The translations under genes and the position numbers were made by a program. A stretch of 64,000 nucleotides of DNA, from contig NZ_QLZR01000001.1 of assembly GCF_003289955.1 (NCBI RefSeq), positions 310,001 through 374,000 on the forward strand, given 5' to 3'. This document shows positions 44,218 to 53,149 of this stretch, in pieces; position 1 is the stretch's first letter; each line of letters begins with the position of its first letter. The notes beneath the pieces were generated by a model. It made no database searches, was not told where the DNA came from, and worked only from the letters and a program-made list of their open reading frames with translations. This DNA is from Planococcus halotolerans (GTDB taxonomy: Bacteria; Bacillota; Bacilli; Bacillales_A; Planococcaceae).

Positions 44218-45674
44218 CAAGAACCTCTCCTCTCACTTAAGGAATCTTGTTCAATTTGCTCAGCAAGCAATTTTGCTCCTTGCATCACTATCGGAATACC
44301 TCCGCCAGGATGGACGGAAGCTCCCACTGCATACAGCCCTTTCGTATCGTAAGGCTTGACTTGCGGACGGAAAACACCAGATTGCAGCAGGGTGGGACCA
44401 ATTCCAAAACTCCCTCCCCGGAACAGGCCAAAAGCTTCCGCATCGGCAGGCGTTCTTACTTCCATCCATTCGATTGATTCTTTTAATCCCGGAAACGACA
44501 GTTCTTCCATTCTGTCGATTACACCATCAATCCACTCTTTTTCGTTAGCCCAATCGACTTCCGAACTTGAAGGAACAGGGATCAGGGTGTACAGCACCCC
44601 TTTGCCCGCCGGCGCCAATGAATCATCGATTTTTGAAGGATGAAACGTATAAAATGCCGGATCTTCAGGTTTTTTCTTGTCGCTGAATACGTCTTTCATA
44701 TGCCTGGCATAATCATTACCAATGAAGAATTGATGGACATTTACTTCATCATAGACCCGATCGAGGCCAAAATACAGCAATACACAGGCAGAAGATGGGA
44801 CGAATTTTTTCTTTTTCCGATCCGGCAATAAGCGGGATACCATCGGGAAATCGCCGTTATACACAACAGCATCAAATTCTTCTCTGCCGGTTCCCAACTC
44901 CACTCCTGTTGCTTTTCCATTCTCCACTGTAATTTGCTTCACTGCTTGCCCTTTTCTGACAGTTATATTCGGCAGGCTGAGCAATTTTTCTTCAAGCAGC
45001 GGCACGATGCTTGCATAGCCTCCTTTCAGATAATGGACGCCATGCTCGTGTTCGCTAAAAGGGACAAGGGAATACATGCCCGGGGCACTGAAAGGATCTC
45101 CTCCTATATATAGCGACTGCAGCGTGTAAGCCAATTGAAGCCTTTCGTCAGTAAAATACCGGGACATCAATTGTTTGACGGAAAGCTGCGGCTTTAAAGC
45201 CAAAAGATTTTTAATGTTGCCTGGTGTAAAGAACTCTTTTTTCCTGACAAATGAATGCTCAAGAAAAGCAGATTTGCCGATCGCAAAGCGTTCTCGCCCT
45301 TCTTCCATAAAGCGTTTGAATCCTTCTTCCTGACCTGGAAAAACTTTCGCGACCTCTTCAATCTGCCGCTTGCTGTCCGGGTATTTCGTATATACTTTTC
45401 CGTCATTGAAACGAATGGTATAAAGAGGGTCGCAAAGCAATAATTCATATTTCTCTTTCGGAATTCCCGCTTCAGCCAATAGTTCCTGAAACATCTCGGG
45501 CAATAAAACAATTGTCGGTCCTTCATCGATTTTAAAGCCGTCCCGCTCAACGAAGTTCATGCGACCGCCAAGACGGTTTTCTTTCTCTATTATTGTTACT
45601 TCATGGCCTTTACCGCTTAAATACAATGCCCCCATAAGTCCGCCAATGCCGCCGCCAATTATTGCAATTCTCAT
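44217..45674 (-). CDS. crtN: 4,4'-diapophytoene desaturase
   Basis: 485 residues. FAD motif IAIIGGGIGGLMGALYLS, then GGRMNFVERDGFKIDEGPTI, LQSLYIGGDPFSAPGMYSL, GVHYLKGGYASIV and C-terminal VGASVHPGGGIPIVMQGAKL. These segments agree best with S. aureus CrtN among the three paralogues here. It introduces conjugated double bonds into diapophytoene. ATG 45674 overlaps the upstream stop as ATGA after CTGGAGGGA. Confidence 0.92.
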   Translation of the reverse strand: MRIAIIGGGIGGLMGALYLSGKGHEVTIIEKENRLGGRMNFVERDGFKIDEGPTIVLLPEMFQELLAEAGIPKEKYELLLCDPLYTIRFNDGKVYTKYPDSKRQIEEVAKVFPGQEEGFKRFMEEGRERFAIGKSAFLEHSFVRKKEFFTPGNIKNLLALKPQLSVKQLMSRYFTDERLQLAYTLQSLYIGGDPFSAPGMYSLVPFSEHEHGVHYLKGGYASIVPLLEEKLLSLPNITVRKGQAVKQITVENGKATGVELGTGREEFDAVVYNGDFPMVSRLLPDRKKKKFVPSSACVLLYFGLDRVYDEVNVHQFFIGNDYARHMKDVFSDKKKPEDPAFYTFHPSKIDDSLAPAGKGVLYTLIPVPSSSEVDWANEKEWIDGVIDRMEELSFPGLKESIEWMEVRTPADAEAFGLFRGGSFGIGPTLLQSGVFRPQVKPYDTKGLYAVGASVHPGGGIPIVMQGAKLLAEQIEQDSLSERRGS

Positions 45675-47197
45675 GCAAATCCCTCCAGTGCAGGCAATGG
45701 AAGAATCGGTATTCCGCCGTTTCCATCTTTCTTCAATATACCATTGGCTGTGATTCGGGCGGATTCCAGAATGGTCGGCAAGCCGCTCCCCGGATGCGTT
45801 CCGCCTCCGACAAGCCAGCAATGCTTAAATTCTTCGAATTCATTGTGCGGACGGAATATCATCATCTGCGATAATTGATGCCCAAGATTGAATGTGGCTC
45901 CTTTATAGACAGAATAGTCCTGTTCCCAGCCAAATGGCGTCAGCACTTTTTCTGTTTCGATATGATCACGCAGATTTTTAAATTCCGTTTTCTCCTCAAT
46001 AATATTCAATACAAGTTCCCTGAATTCCTGCTGTTCATTGTCCCAGCCGATATCACTGAAATTATTTGGAACCGGCGCCAATATGTAAAGTGCTGATTTC
46101 CCCTCAGGCGCAAGTGTCGGATCCGTAACACTGGCGTTTTGGATATAAATAGATGGATCTGCTGACAACAGTTTGGAATCCGTGATTTCTTCCACATTTT
46201 TTTTATAATCTTTCGCAAAAACAATTGTATGGTGGGAAAGGTCGTATTTTTTATCCAATCCCAAATAAATCATGAATGTGGAGCAGGAATATTTTTTCTT
46301 CTCCAGCTTTTCAGGAGTATATTTCTTGAGAATTCCCGGTTCAACAAGGTTTGTCATGACATGCGCAAAATCCCCATTAATGATTACTTCATCAGCGGCT
46401 TCACGGCTGCCGTCCTCAAAATCGACGCCTTTTACCGTACGGCCTTCAAGCCATAATTTTTTCACGCCTCTGCCTGTATGGATTGTGCCGCCAAGCTCGA
46501 GGATCACCTTCGCCATCGATTCCGAAAGCTGATTGACGCCGCCGATCGGATGGTAAATTCCATAAGCATGTTCCATATAAGACAAGATAGTAAATGCGCC
46601 TGGACATTCCCATGGCGACATTCCGAGATATTTGGATTGAAAAGCAAAAGCCAGCTTTAACCGCTCATCTTTGAAGTAACGTGAAAGCACGTCATACAGG
46701 CTCTTGTTCACTTCCAGTTCCGGCAATGCTTTCAGCACTTTAGGCTGAATCATGTGTGAAAACTTATCCATTTTTGTCTGCAGGATTGGGGATAGAACCT
46801 CCAATTTACGGCCGGTCTCTTTCATGAAACGTTCATAGCCTTCCCCGCCGCCTTCAAAATCTCTATCGATTTTAGCCTTCATCTCTTCCGCATTGCGCGT
46901 CATGATCAATTTTTGATCTTCAAATATCAATTCATACATCGGGTCTAATTCGACAGGCTGCATATAATCCGAAAGCTTCCGGCCGGCAACTTCAAACAGC
47001 TCTTCCACAATATGAAGCATGCTTAAGAAAGTCGGTCCCGTATCGAAAGTGAAATCTCCGAGTTTCAAGGCTGCATTACGCCCGCCGACGCGTTCATTTT
47101 TTTCATAAATATCCACTTTATATCCTTTTGCAGCCATAAGCATTCCAGATGCAAGCCCACCCGGACCAGCACCGATTATAATGATTCTCTTCGCCAT
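45671..47197 (-). CDS. Third CrtN-like carotenoid desaturase/oxidase
   Basis: 508 residues. FAD motif IIIIGAGPGGLASGMLMA, FTFDTGPTFLSM, FQSKYLGMSPWECPGAFTIL and VGGGTHPGSGLPTILESARI. It is clearly of the CrtI/CrtN family, but diverges from both the crtN and crtP genes nearby. It may be a second desaturase, or a CrtNc-like enzyme acting on the carotenoid end group; sequence alone does not settle it. ATG 47197 follows TGGGGT. First gene of the operon with crtN and crtM. Confidence 0.85.
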   Translation of the reverse strand: MAKRIIIIGAGPGGLASGMLMAAKGYKVDIYEKNERVGGRNAALKLGDFTFDTGPTFLSMLHIVEELFEVAGRKLSDYMQPVELDPMYELIFEDQKLIMTRNAEEMKAKIDRDFEGGGEGYERFMKETGRKLEVLSPILQTKMDKFSHMIQPKVLKALPELEVNKSLYDVLSRYFKDERLKLAFAFQSKYLGMSPWECPGAFTILSYMEHAYGIYHPIGGVNQLSESMAKVILELGGTIHTGRGVKKLWLEGRTVKGVDFEDGSREAADEVIINGDFAHVMTNLVEPGILKKYTPEKLEKKKYSCSTFMIYLGLDKKYDLSHHTIVFAKDYKKNVEEITDSKLLSADPSIYIQNASVTDPTLAPEGKSALYILAPVPNNFSDIGWDNEQQEFRELVLNIIEEKTEFKNLRDHIETEKVLTPFGWEQDYSVYKGATFNLGHQLSQMMIFRPHNEFEEFKHCWLVGGGTHPGSGLPTILESARITANGILKKDGNGGIPILPLPALEGFA

Positions 47198-47502
47198 ATG
47201 ATTACCCCATTTATGATTCTTTAGTTATACATTATTTATATAAAAATTATACAACAAGAATATTAATAAGACTAATATAAAGCTTTCAAACCATAAAAAC
47301 ACATTTTTTAAGCTTTAGGCGGTAGCCTAATCGAATTTTTTATCTAATCAGTTTCAAATTGGAAATATATTATAGATGTACCCTATCTAGCAGAAGAAGT
47401 AACTCCAGAAAGCAAATGACTAATTCAAAAAACGGGTCGGCAAGACTAATAGTGATTTTAAATACAAAAAAACCGCCTCTGAGAGAGACGGTTTGCTTAA
47501 CT
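47198..47502. other. Intergenic region: carotenoid operon promoter side and dbpA terminator
   Basis: 305 AT-rich bases without a gene. TATAAT (minus strand) at 47246-47251 is a candidate -10 for the carotenoid operon, 50 bases before its first ATG; the -35 is poor. A terminator for dbpA is at 47466-47494. Confidence 0.45.
47466..47494 (-). terminator. Rho-independent terminator of dbpA
   Basis: AAACCG-CCTCT pairs with AGAG-ACGGTTT around 3 bases; on the minus strand TTTTTTTGTA follows. Confidence 0.85.
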
Positions 47503-48948
47503 TTATTTTTTTGCCTTATGCACTTTCAGCGTTTTGCCTTTGATGGTCTTATTTTTCATTTCCTTTAAAACCATCGGGCCTTTGCCGTTCAGGATATCAA
47601 TATACGTCACCGTATCCTGGATTTTTATGATGCCGATGTCTTCAGCTGTGACACCGGGAATGCTTGTCAGCGTTCCAACAAAATCAAAGGCACGCAATTT
47701 TTTCTTTTTACCGCCATTGAAATAGAGTTTCATAATATCCTTGTTTACCTGTTCGTTCTTATTGCGTTTAAGTTGCGGACGGCTTTCAAGTTTTTCAGTG
47801 AAAGCTTCCTCCGCTGCGTTTACTTCGCCCGCAGAAGGTGCAGTCTTTTCCGGAATCTCAAAATTGATATAGTCCTCGATTTCAGCCAGGAACTTATCTT
47901 CATGCGGCGTTACAAAGCTGATCGCTTTACCCGTTTTTCCGGCACGCCCTGTGCGGCCGGCACGATGGACATAGCTTTCCTTCTCTAACGGTATGTCATA
48001 GTTGATGACATGGCTAATGCTGTCGATGTCGATGCCTCGCGCTGCAACATCTGTCGCGACCAGATAACGGAATTCTCCGCGCTTGAAATCATTCATTACA
48101 GCAAAGCGATCTTCCTGCACCATACCGCCATGCAGTTTATCACAGGTATAATAATGCTTTTCAAGCTGTTCCATTACGAAATCAACGTTATCTTTCGTCC
48201 GGCAGAAAATGATGCAGCTGTCCGGATTTTCAACGATTGTCACATCACGCAACAAAGCGAATTTTTGTTTTTCTGCAACTCGGATCAGATAATGTTCGAT
48301 CTGACTTTTCATCGTTTCAGATGAAGCGATTTCAATGTGTTCAGGCTGGTTCATATACTTTTGCTGCAGCTTCTCCACGTTTTCCGGCAATGTAGCTGAG
48401 AAAAGCATGGTCATGCGCTGTTTCGGCACTTTATTGATGATGGCTTCCACCTGTTCGATAAAGCCCATATTGAGCATTTCGTCCGCTTCATCCAACACTA
48501 AAAATTCGATGCGGTCCAGTTTCAGCGTACCTCGCTCGATGTGGTCGAGCACTCGGCCAGGCGTCCCCACAACCACGTGGCATTTCTGTTTCAGTTCTGC
48601 CTGCTGATAGGCAAACGGCTGTTTGCCGTAAACCGCAGCTGCTTTAATGCGCTTGAAACGCCCTATATTGGTAATGTCTTCTTTCACCTGATCAGCCAGC
48701 TCGCGGGTAGGTGTCAAAACTAAAGCCTGTGGCTTATTTTCTTCCCATTCGACCATTTCACATATCGGTATACCGAATGCGGCCGTTTTCCCGCTCCCTG
48801 TCTGTGACTTCACGGCGATATCCGTTTTCCGCAATGCAACAGGAATCACTTTTTCCTGCACTTCTGTGGGTTCTTTATAACCAAGCCCCTCGAGTGCCTT
48901 TAAAATCGGTTCACTTATTTTATAATCTTTGAAATTCTTGCTGTCCAT
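47503..48948 (-). CDS. dbpA: DEAD-box RNA helicase DbpA (YxiN-like)
   Basis: 481 residues. Helicase motifs: Q-motif before [12 protein letters not shown] (motif I), PTRELA (Ia), [11 protein letters not shown] (II, DEAD), FSATLP (III), [10 protein letters not shown] and [10 protein letters not shown] (V, VI). The C-terminal 75 residues ([19 protein letters not shown] onward) form the DbpA RNA-binding domain that recognises hairpin 92 of 23S rRNA, so it acts in large-subunit ribosome assembly. ATG 48948 follows AAGGAG; the longer frame to 49011 lies upstream of this site. Confidence 0.94.
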   Translation of the reverse strand: MDSKNFKDYKISEPILKALEGLGYKEPTEVQEKVIPVALRKTDIAVKSQTGSGKTAAFGIPICEMVEWEENKPQALVLTPTRELADQVKEDITNIGRFKRIKAAAVYGKQPFAYQQAELKQKCHVVVGTPGRVLDHIERGTLKLDRIEFLVLDEADEMLNMGFIEQVEAIINKVPKQRMTMLFSATLPENVEKLQQKYMNQPEHIEIASSETMKSQIEHYLIRVAEKQKFALLRDVTIVENPDSCIIFCRTKDNVDFVMEQLEKHYYTCDKLHGGMVQEDRFAVMNDFKRGEFRYLVATDVAARGIDIDSISHVINYDIPLEKESYVHRAGRTGRAGKTGKAISFVTPHEDKFLAEIEDYINFEIPEKTAPSAGEVNAAEEAFTEKLESRPQLKRNKNEQVNKDIMKLYFNGGKKKKLRAFDFVGTLTSIPGVTAEDIGIIKIQDTVTYIDILNGKGPMVLKEMKNKTIKGKTLKVHKAKK

Positions 48949-49047
48949 ATATAATTCTCCTTCTCCGTCCAAAACGCCAGATAGTTTCATTATTGCATGG
49001 ATTTCGAGCAATCTCTATTAAACGATTATTAAGTTTAATTTGAGGTT

Positions 49048-50919
49048 TTATTGATCCAGCAGACTGACGGAAACTTTGACGTCAAGAGACTGGCTGCCCC
49101 CGCGGTATACGCCTTGCACGGGACTTACATCATTATAATCGCGCCCCACTCCTACACGGATATGATTCTCAAGCGCTTCAATGTTATTCGTCGGATCAAG
49201 GCCGACCCATCCTACTCCCGGCACCATAACTTCTACCCAGGCATGACTTGCAGCGTCGCCGACCAATGCCGAGTTTTCACCGACATATAAATAACCGCTG
49301 ACATAACGGGCCGGAATATGCTTGCTTCTCAGGACTCCGAGCATGACATGGGTGATGTCCTGGCAAACGCCATTGCGGAGGCCAAAGGATTCGGACGCTT
49401 TTGTTGAAACATCTGTCAATTCGCCATTGTATGTGAAGTGGTCATGGATATAGTCCATTACATCTATTGCATACTGTACCGGATTGTCGAATTTGCCCAG
49501 CTCGCGATCCACCTGCATAATCTGTTCCGGATTCAAATAGGTATAGGCTGTATTGCTTAAGTAAGCCAAATAATGTTCACCGAATAATTTTGAATGGAAA
49601 ATTGCGCGCATTTCCGGTGAATAATCAATCTGATGGATGAACGGACTTTTTTGGATGCTGACAATGGATGTTGTCTTCACTTGCAAATGCCGATGATGTT
49701 CAGCTATAAAGAAAGTCTCTACGTTATTGCCCCAAATATCAATATGCTCTTTTGTTAAAGAAGCAGGCGTGATTTCCGCCCTGTAGGATAAAAGCCGCTG
49801 GACTTCATCGGTTCTTGGTTTCAAGCGGATTGTGTTCATGCTTTGGTCGACAACTGTATCGTATTCAAAAATATTCGTATGCTCGATTTTATATTTCATA
49901 GAAGTGATTCCTTTCGCACTCCCCGTCTGGGTTTGGGTGCTCGTGTAGTTTTCGCTGTCGGGATCAATAAGGTAATATGTCTTGGAGAAAATTTGGCCGA
50001 TTTCATTGCAGCCATTCTGGAATTCATTTAAAAAGTTCATCATGTCTTCCTGCTCAAGTTCCTGAAAATTAAAATTATCGAAATCAGCCGTCAGCTGATC
50101 AATTTTCGCAAACAGTTCCCAGGAGTAATGGGACACTTTGCCGTCTTCCAATTTAACGATCGCTTCCCGCATATGATCTAAACAATAGCGGATGGACCGC
50201 GGAAAACTCGAATTCGAGACCAGGAATGATAAGACAAGGGAAGGGTCCATTTTCGGCGGATTCACTTTCAAATAAGCATCATATCCATTTGTCATCCGTA
50301 AAGCGGCTAACCAGTAATAATAGTGTTCCGATTGCTGGGCCTCTTCCTTTGCGAGCGTTCGTTCACATACAATATTGAGGATTCGTGCAGTTTTCTCAGC
50401 ACGTTCCAGCCATTTTCCGATTTTGATCATCTGGTACTCGACACCGCGCGACATGGAAGATTCCACGATGCCTTGCGAAGTTAAAGCGGTGTTTTTGACT
50501 TTCTGGAGAAATTCCTGCATTTCACGAACAGAAAGGTTTTCTGTATCCATATCCTGCAGCGCCAGATAGCATCTGTTCCAGACTTCCCAATAATCATCCG
50601 TAATATGATCCCGGCTAACCCGGGCATTTTCACGGATGAAACGGACACAACTTGCCACGGAATTGAAATTCTCCTCTTCCATTGCAAGATAATAGACAAG
50701 CTGATCTTCATTATAAGCAGGCAAGGACTTGATATACTCCATCATATCTGTTGAAGCGCAAATTTCAAATATGAGTTTCCAATCATCGTCCCTGACCAAT
50801 TCTTCATCAGATGCTTCGATCATCTGTAATAATTGCACATCCAGAATCCGCGCGTTATTTTCCGCACGTTCTGCGTTTCTTGACATCCAGTATAAGGAAT
50901 TTGCAACTCGGCTCAGCAT
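49048..50919 (-). CDS. Fused alpha-E domain / transglutaminase-like protein
   Basis: 623 residues in one open frame. Residues 1 to about 315 are an alpha-E domain, with the hallmark RVANSLYWMSRNAERAENNA and a second helix pair near 165-180. Residues 341-623 are a transglutaminase-like cysteine protease fold with catalytic Cys519 (NGVCQDITH), His559 (ASHAWVEV) and Asp575 (GLDPTNN). In most genomes these are two separate proteins of about 310 and 280 residues. Met341 (49899) still has AAAGGAAT before it, which may be a remnant or working internal start. It begins right at the stop of the ATP-grasp gene. Probably a peptide-bond-forming and -cleaving system; target unknown. Confidence 0.9.
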   Translation of the reverse strand: MLSRVANSLYWMSRNAERAENNARILDVQLLQMIEASDEELVRDDDWKLIFEICASTDMMEYIKSLPAYNEDQLVYYLAMEEENFNSVASCVRFIRENARVSRDHITDDYWEVWNRCYLALQDMDTENLSVREMQEFLQKVKNTALTSQGIVESSMSRGVEYQMIKIGKWLERAEKTARILNIVCERTLAKEEAQQSEHYYYWLAALRMTNGYDAYLKVNPPKMDPSLVLSFLVSNSSFPRSIRYCLDHMREAIVKLEDGKVSHYSWELFAKIDQLTADFDNFNFQELEQEDMMNFLNEFQNGCNEIGQIFSKTYYLIDPDSENYTSTQTQTGSAKGITSMKYKIEHTNIFEYDTVVDQSMNTIRLKPRTDEVQRLLSYRAEITPASLTKEHIDIWGNNVETFFIAEHHRHLQVKTTSIVSIQKSPFIHQIDYSPEMRAIFHSKLFGEHYLAYLSNTAYTYLNPEQIMQVDRELGKFDNPVQYAIDVMDYIHDHFTYNGELTDVSTKASESFGLRNGVCQDITHVMLGVLRSKHIPARYVSGYLYVGENSALVGDAASHAWVEVMVPGVGWVGLDPTNNIEALENHIRVGVGRDYNDVSPVQGVYRGGSQSLDVKVSVSLLDQ

Positions 50920-52377
50920 TCAGGAATCTCCTCCTTCTTCTTTTTTCTTAAATACCCATGTATCTTTTCCGCCGCCGCCCTGCGAGGAGTTGACTACAAG
51001 CGACCCTTCCTTAAGTGCGACGCGCGACAGGCCTCCCGGCAGAACGTTCGTTTCTTTGCCACGCATTACAAATACCCTTAGATCCACGTGGCAAGGGTAG
51101 AATTTTTCCCCTTGATAGGCAGGTGCCCGTGATAATTTAATCGTGGGCTGCGCGATATATTGATGTGGTGATTCTATTATCTTTTCACGGAAAATCTCAA
51201 TCATTTCTTTGGATGCGTGGGGACCAACCAGCATATCGTATCCTCCGGATGCCCCAACATTTTTTACGACAAGCTCTTCCAGATGATCGAGTACCCACTC
51301 CCGTTCCTCTTTATTCTCGAGAAGGTACGTTTTAACATTATCAATCAAAGGCTCTTCATCCAGATAATAGCGAATCATTTCCGGTACATAAGCATAGATT
51401 GCCTTGTCATCAGCGACGCCATTCCCAATACCGTTAAGAATAGCCACATTGCCATTTTTATAAGCCTGCAATAAGCCTGGTACTCCTAATGTGGAATCCT
51501 CGTTAAACGCTTCGGGATCCAGAAAATCGTCATCGATTCGCCGATAGATGATATCCACTCTTTTCAAGCCGCGGATTGATTTCATGTAAACAACATTTTT
51601 CTTTACCACCATATCGCGTCCTTCTACAAGGTCGATTCCCATTTGCTGCGCAAGGAAAAGATGGTCATAATATGCCGAATTATACATTCCCGGCGTCAGC
51701 AGCACAGCAAAAGGTTTGCCTTTTTGAGTAGCTGGTGCATGATCGAGGATCGCTTGATGCATATGAGTCATTTGATGTTCGAGGGTTTGAACAGAATGTT
51801 TCGCAAAAAACTCCGGATAAACCTGCCTCATCACATAGCGATTCTGGTAAACATAGGACATCCCCGATGGATTGCGAAGATTATCCTCGAGCACGTGATA
51901 TTTCCCATGCTCATCCCGGATCAGGTCGATGCCTGCAAGAAAGATGTGATTTTTCAAAGGAATCTCGATTCCTTTTACCTGTTTTTCATAATAATATGGA
52001 TTTTCTTCAATCAGATTTCTTGGGACAATGCCATCTTGAAGAATCTTTTGTTCACCATAAACATCCTCGAGAAACATATTTAATGCTTCTGCACGTTGGA
52101 TCATCCCTTTTTCGACAACTTCCCATTCTTCGGGCGGAATGATAATTGGCACGAAATCGAATGGCATCGTCCTTTCTGTCCCGACATTATTATTGTAGAC
52201 AGTAAATGTTATGCCTTGTCGCAGAAAAGATAATTGAGCGGTCTCATGCTTTTCGCGCAATTCTTCCTCACTGAAGTGCTGGAGTAATTGAAAGAAGTTT
52301 CTATAATGAGGTTTTGGCTGCTTATCTTCTTCGAACATTTCATCATAAAATGGTTTTACCGTATACGATTGAAACAT
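50920..52377 (-). CDS. Circularly permuted ATP-grasp protein (DUF404/DUF407)
   Basis: 485 residues. Diagnostic segments are LEDNLRNPSGMSYVYQNR (about residues 169-186), VAILNGIGNGVADDKAIYAY and the C-terminal VLPGGLSRVALKEGSL with NSSQGGGGKDTWV. Members are predicted amide or peptide ligases, found with alpha-E and transglutaminase-like partners exactly as here. ATG 52377 follows GAGGAGGGG; the upstream extension to 52437 has no ribosome-binding site. Cytosolic. The next gene starts at the following base. Substrate and product have not been established for this type, to my knowledge. Confidence 0.92.
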   Translation of the reverse strand: MFQSYTVKPFYDEMFEEDKQPKPHYRNFFQLLQHFSEEELREKHETAQLSFLRQGITFTVYNNNVGTERTMPFDFVPIIIPPEEWEVVEKGMIQRAEALNMFLEDVYGEQKILQDGIVPRNLIEENPYYYEKQVKGIEIPLKNHIFLAGIDLIRDEHGKYHVLEDNLRNPSGMSYVYQNRYVMRQVYPEFFAKHSVQTLEHQMTHMHQAILDHAPATQKGKPFAVLLTPGMYNSAYYDHLFLAQQMGIDLVEGRDMVVKKNVVYMKSIRGLKRVDIIYRRIDDDFLDPEAFNEDSTLGVPGLLQAYKNGNVAILNGIGNGVADDKAIYAYVPEMIRYYLDEEPLIDNVKTYLLENKEEREWVLDHLEELVVKNVGASGGYDMLVGPHASKEMIEIFREKIIESPHQYIAQPTIKLSRAPAYQGEKFYPCHVDLRVFVMRGKETNVLPGGLSRVALKEGSLVVNSSQGGGGKDTWVFKKKEEGGDS

Positions 52378-52423
52378 AATTCCCCTCCTCTTTCCATTTC
52401 GTAATATTCCGACAATTATGTGG

Positions 52424-52457
52424 AAAAAAACTACCACTCACTATCTGCGAGTGGTAG
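52424..52457 (-). terminator. Rho-independent terminator after the YtxH-like gene
   Basis: CTACCACTC pairs with GAGTGGTAG around 9 bases, with TTTTTTT on the minus-strand 3' side. It separates the YtxH-like gene from the ATP-grasp operon. Confidence 0.88.
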
Positions 52458-52473
52458 CCTGATGTGCTCACAT

Positions 52474-53013
52474 TTATTTGTCGAAGGTTGTATCGCTCTT
52501 ATCCTTCTTCGACGTTTCTTCGTCAATTCCCTTTTTTAAGGAATCGGTATATTCCGTGCTGCCGCCAAATGCTCCGCCGCTCGGACTCGATTCATTGAAC
52601 GGGCTTCCTGTTTTTCCAGATTCGTTTTTATCGGAAGAACCTGAACCGGTTGAACTCTCTGAACCACCCTGTGATTTCTCACCGACTTCATCCTGAAGAG
52701 TTTTATCTGCTTTATCCAGCATATCTTTTTCCTCGTCCATCATTTTCTGCTGGCTGTCGATAGCGCTTTTGACTGATTCTACTGCTTTTGATACGTATGG
52801 TTTGGCCTTATCGACCATTCCACCCGATTGTTCATTGAAGCGCTCCAGTCCTTTTTTCACGTTCTCTTTCATATTGCCCGATTGTGCAGAACCCTCGGAA
52901 TTCGTTGATGTACCATTTGAGTCAACTTTTTTCTGCGCCATTGCGGAACCAATTGCCGCACCTATACCTAATAATACTAATTTACCAAACATACCGCCTG
53001 AACGTTTTGCCAT
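52474..53013 (-). CDS. YtxH-like small protein with disordered tail
   Basis: 179 residues. A short glycine-rich hydrophobic segment near the N-terminus (KLVLLGIGAAIGSAMA, about residues 11-26) is followed by amphipathic helices to about residue 112 and then a Ser/Gly/Glu/Lys-rich low-complexity tail. This resembles YtxH/general-stress proteins, but similarity is weak. ATG 53013 follows AAGGAGAG. Not in the ATP-grasp operon because a terminator lies between. Function unknown. Confidence 0.75.
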   Translation of the reverse strand: MAKRSGGMFGKLVLLGIGAAIGSAMAQKKVDSNGTSTNSEGSAQSGNMKENVKKGLERFNEQSGGMVDKAKPYVSKAVESVKSAIDSQQKMMDEEKDMLDKADKTLQDEVGEKSQGGSESSTGSGSSDKNESGKTGSPFNESSPSGGAFGGSTEYTDSLKKGIDEETSKKDKSDTTFDK

Positions 53014-53095
53014 GGGAATCTCTCCTTCTCAGTATTTAAATACACTGTGTTCTTATTATTTACTAATTCAGGGCGTCCTAAACATTTTCCCTACT

Positions 53096-53129
53096 AAAAA
53101 AGACACTCTGCTTTTCTGCCAGGTGTCTT
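53096..53129 (-). terminator. Rho-independent terminator after the HD-GYP gene
   Basis: AAGACAC pairs with GTGTCTT (53100-53106 and 53123-53129), with TTTTTT on the minus-strand side. Long 16-base loop. Confidence 0.7.
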
Positions 53130-53149
53130 GTGTAGGGAAATTCATCCTA

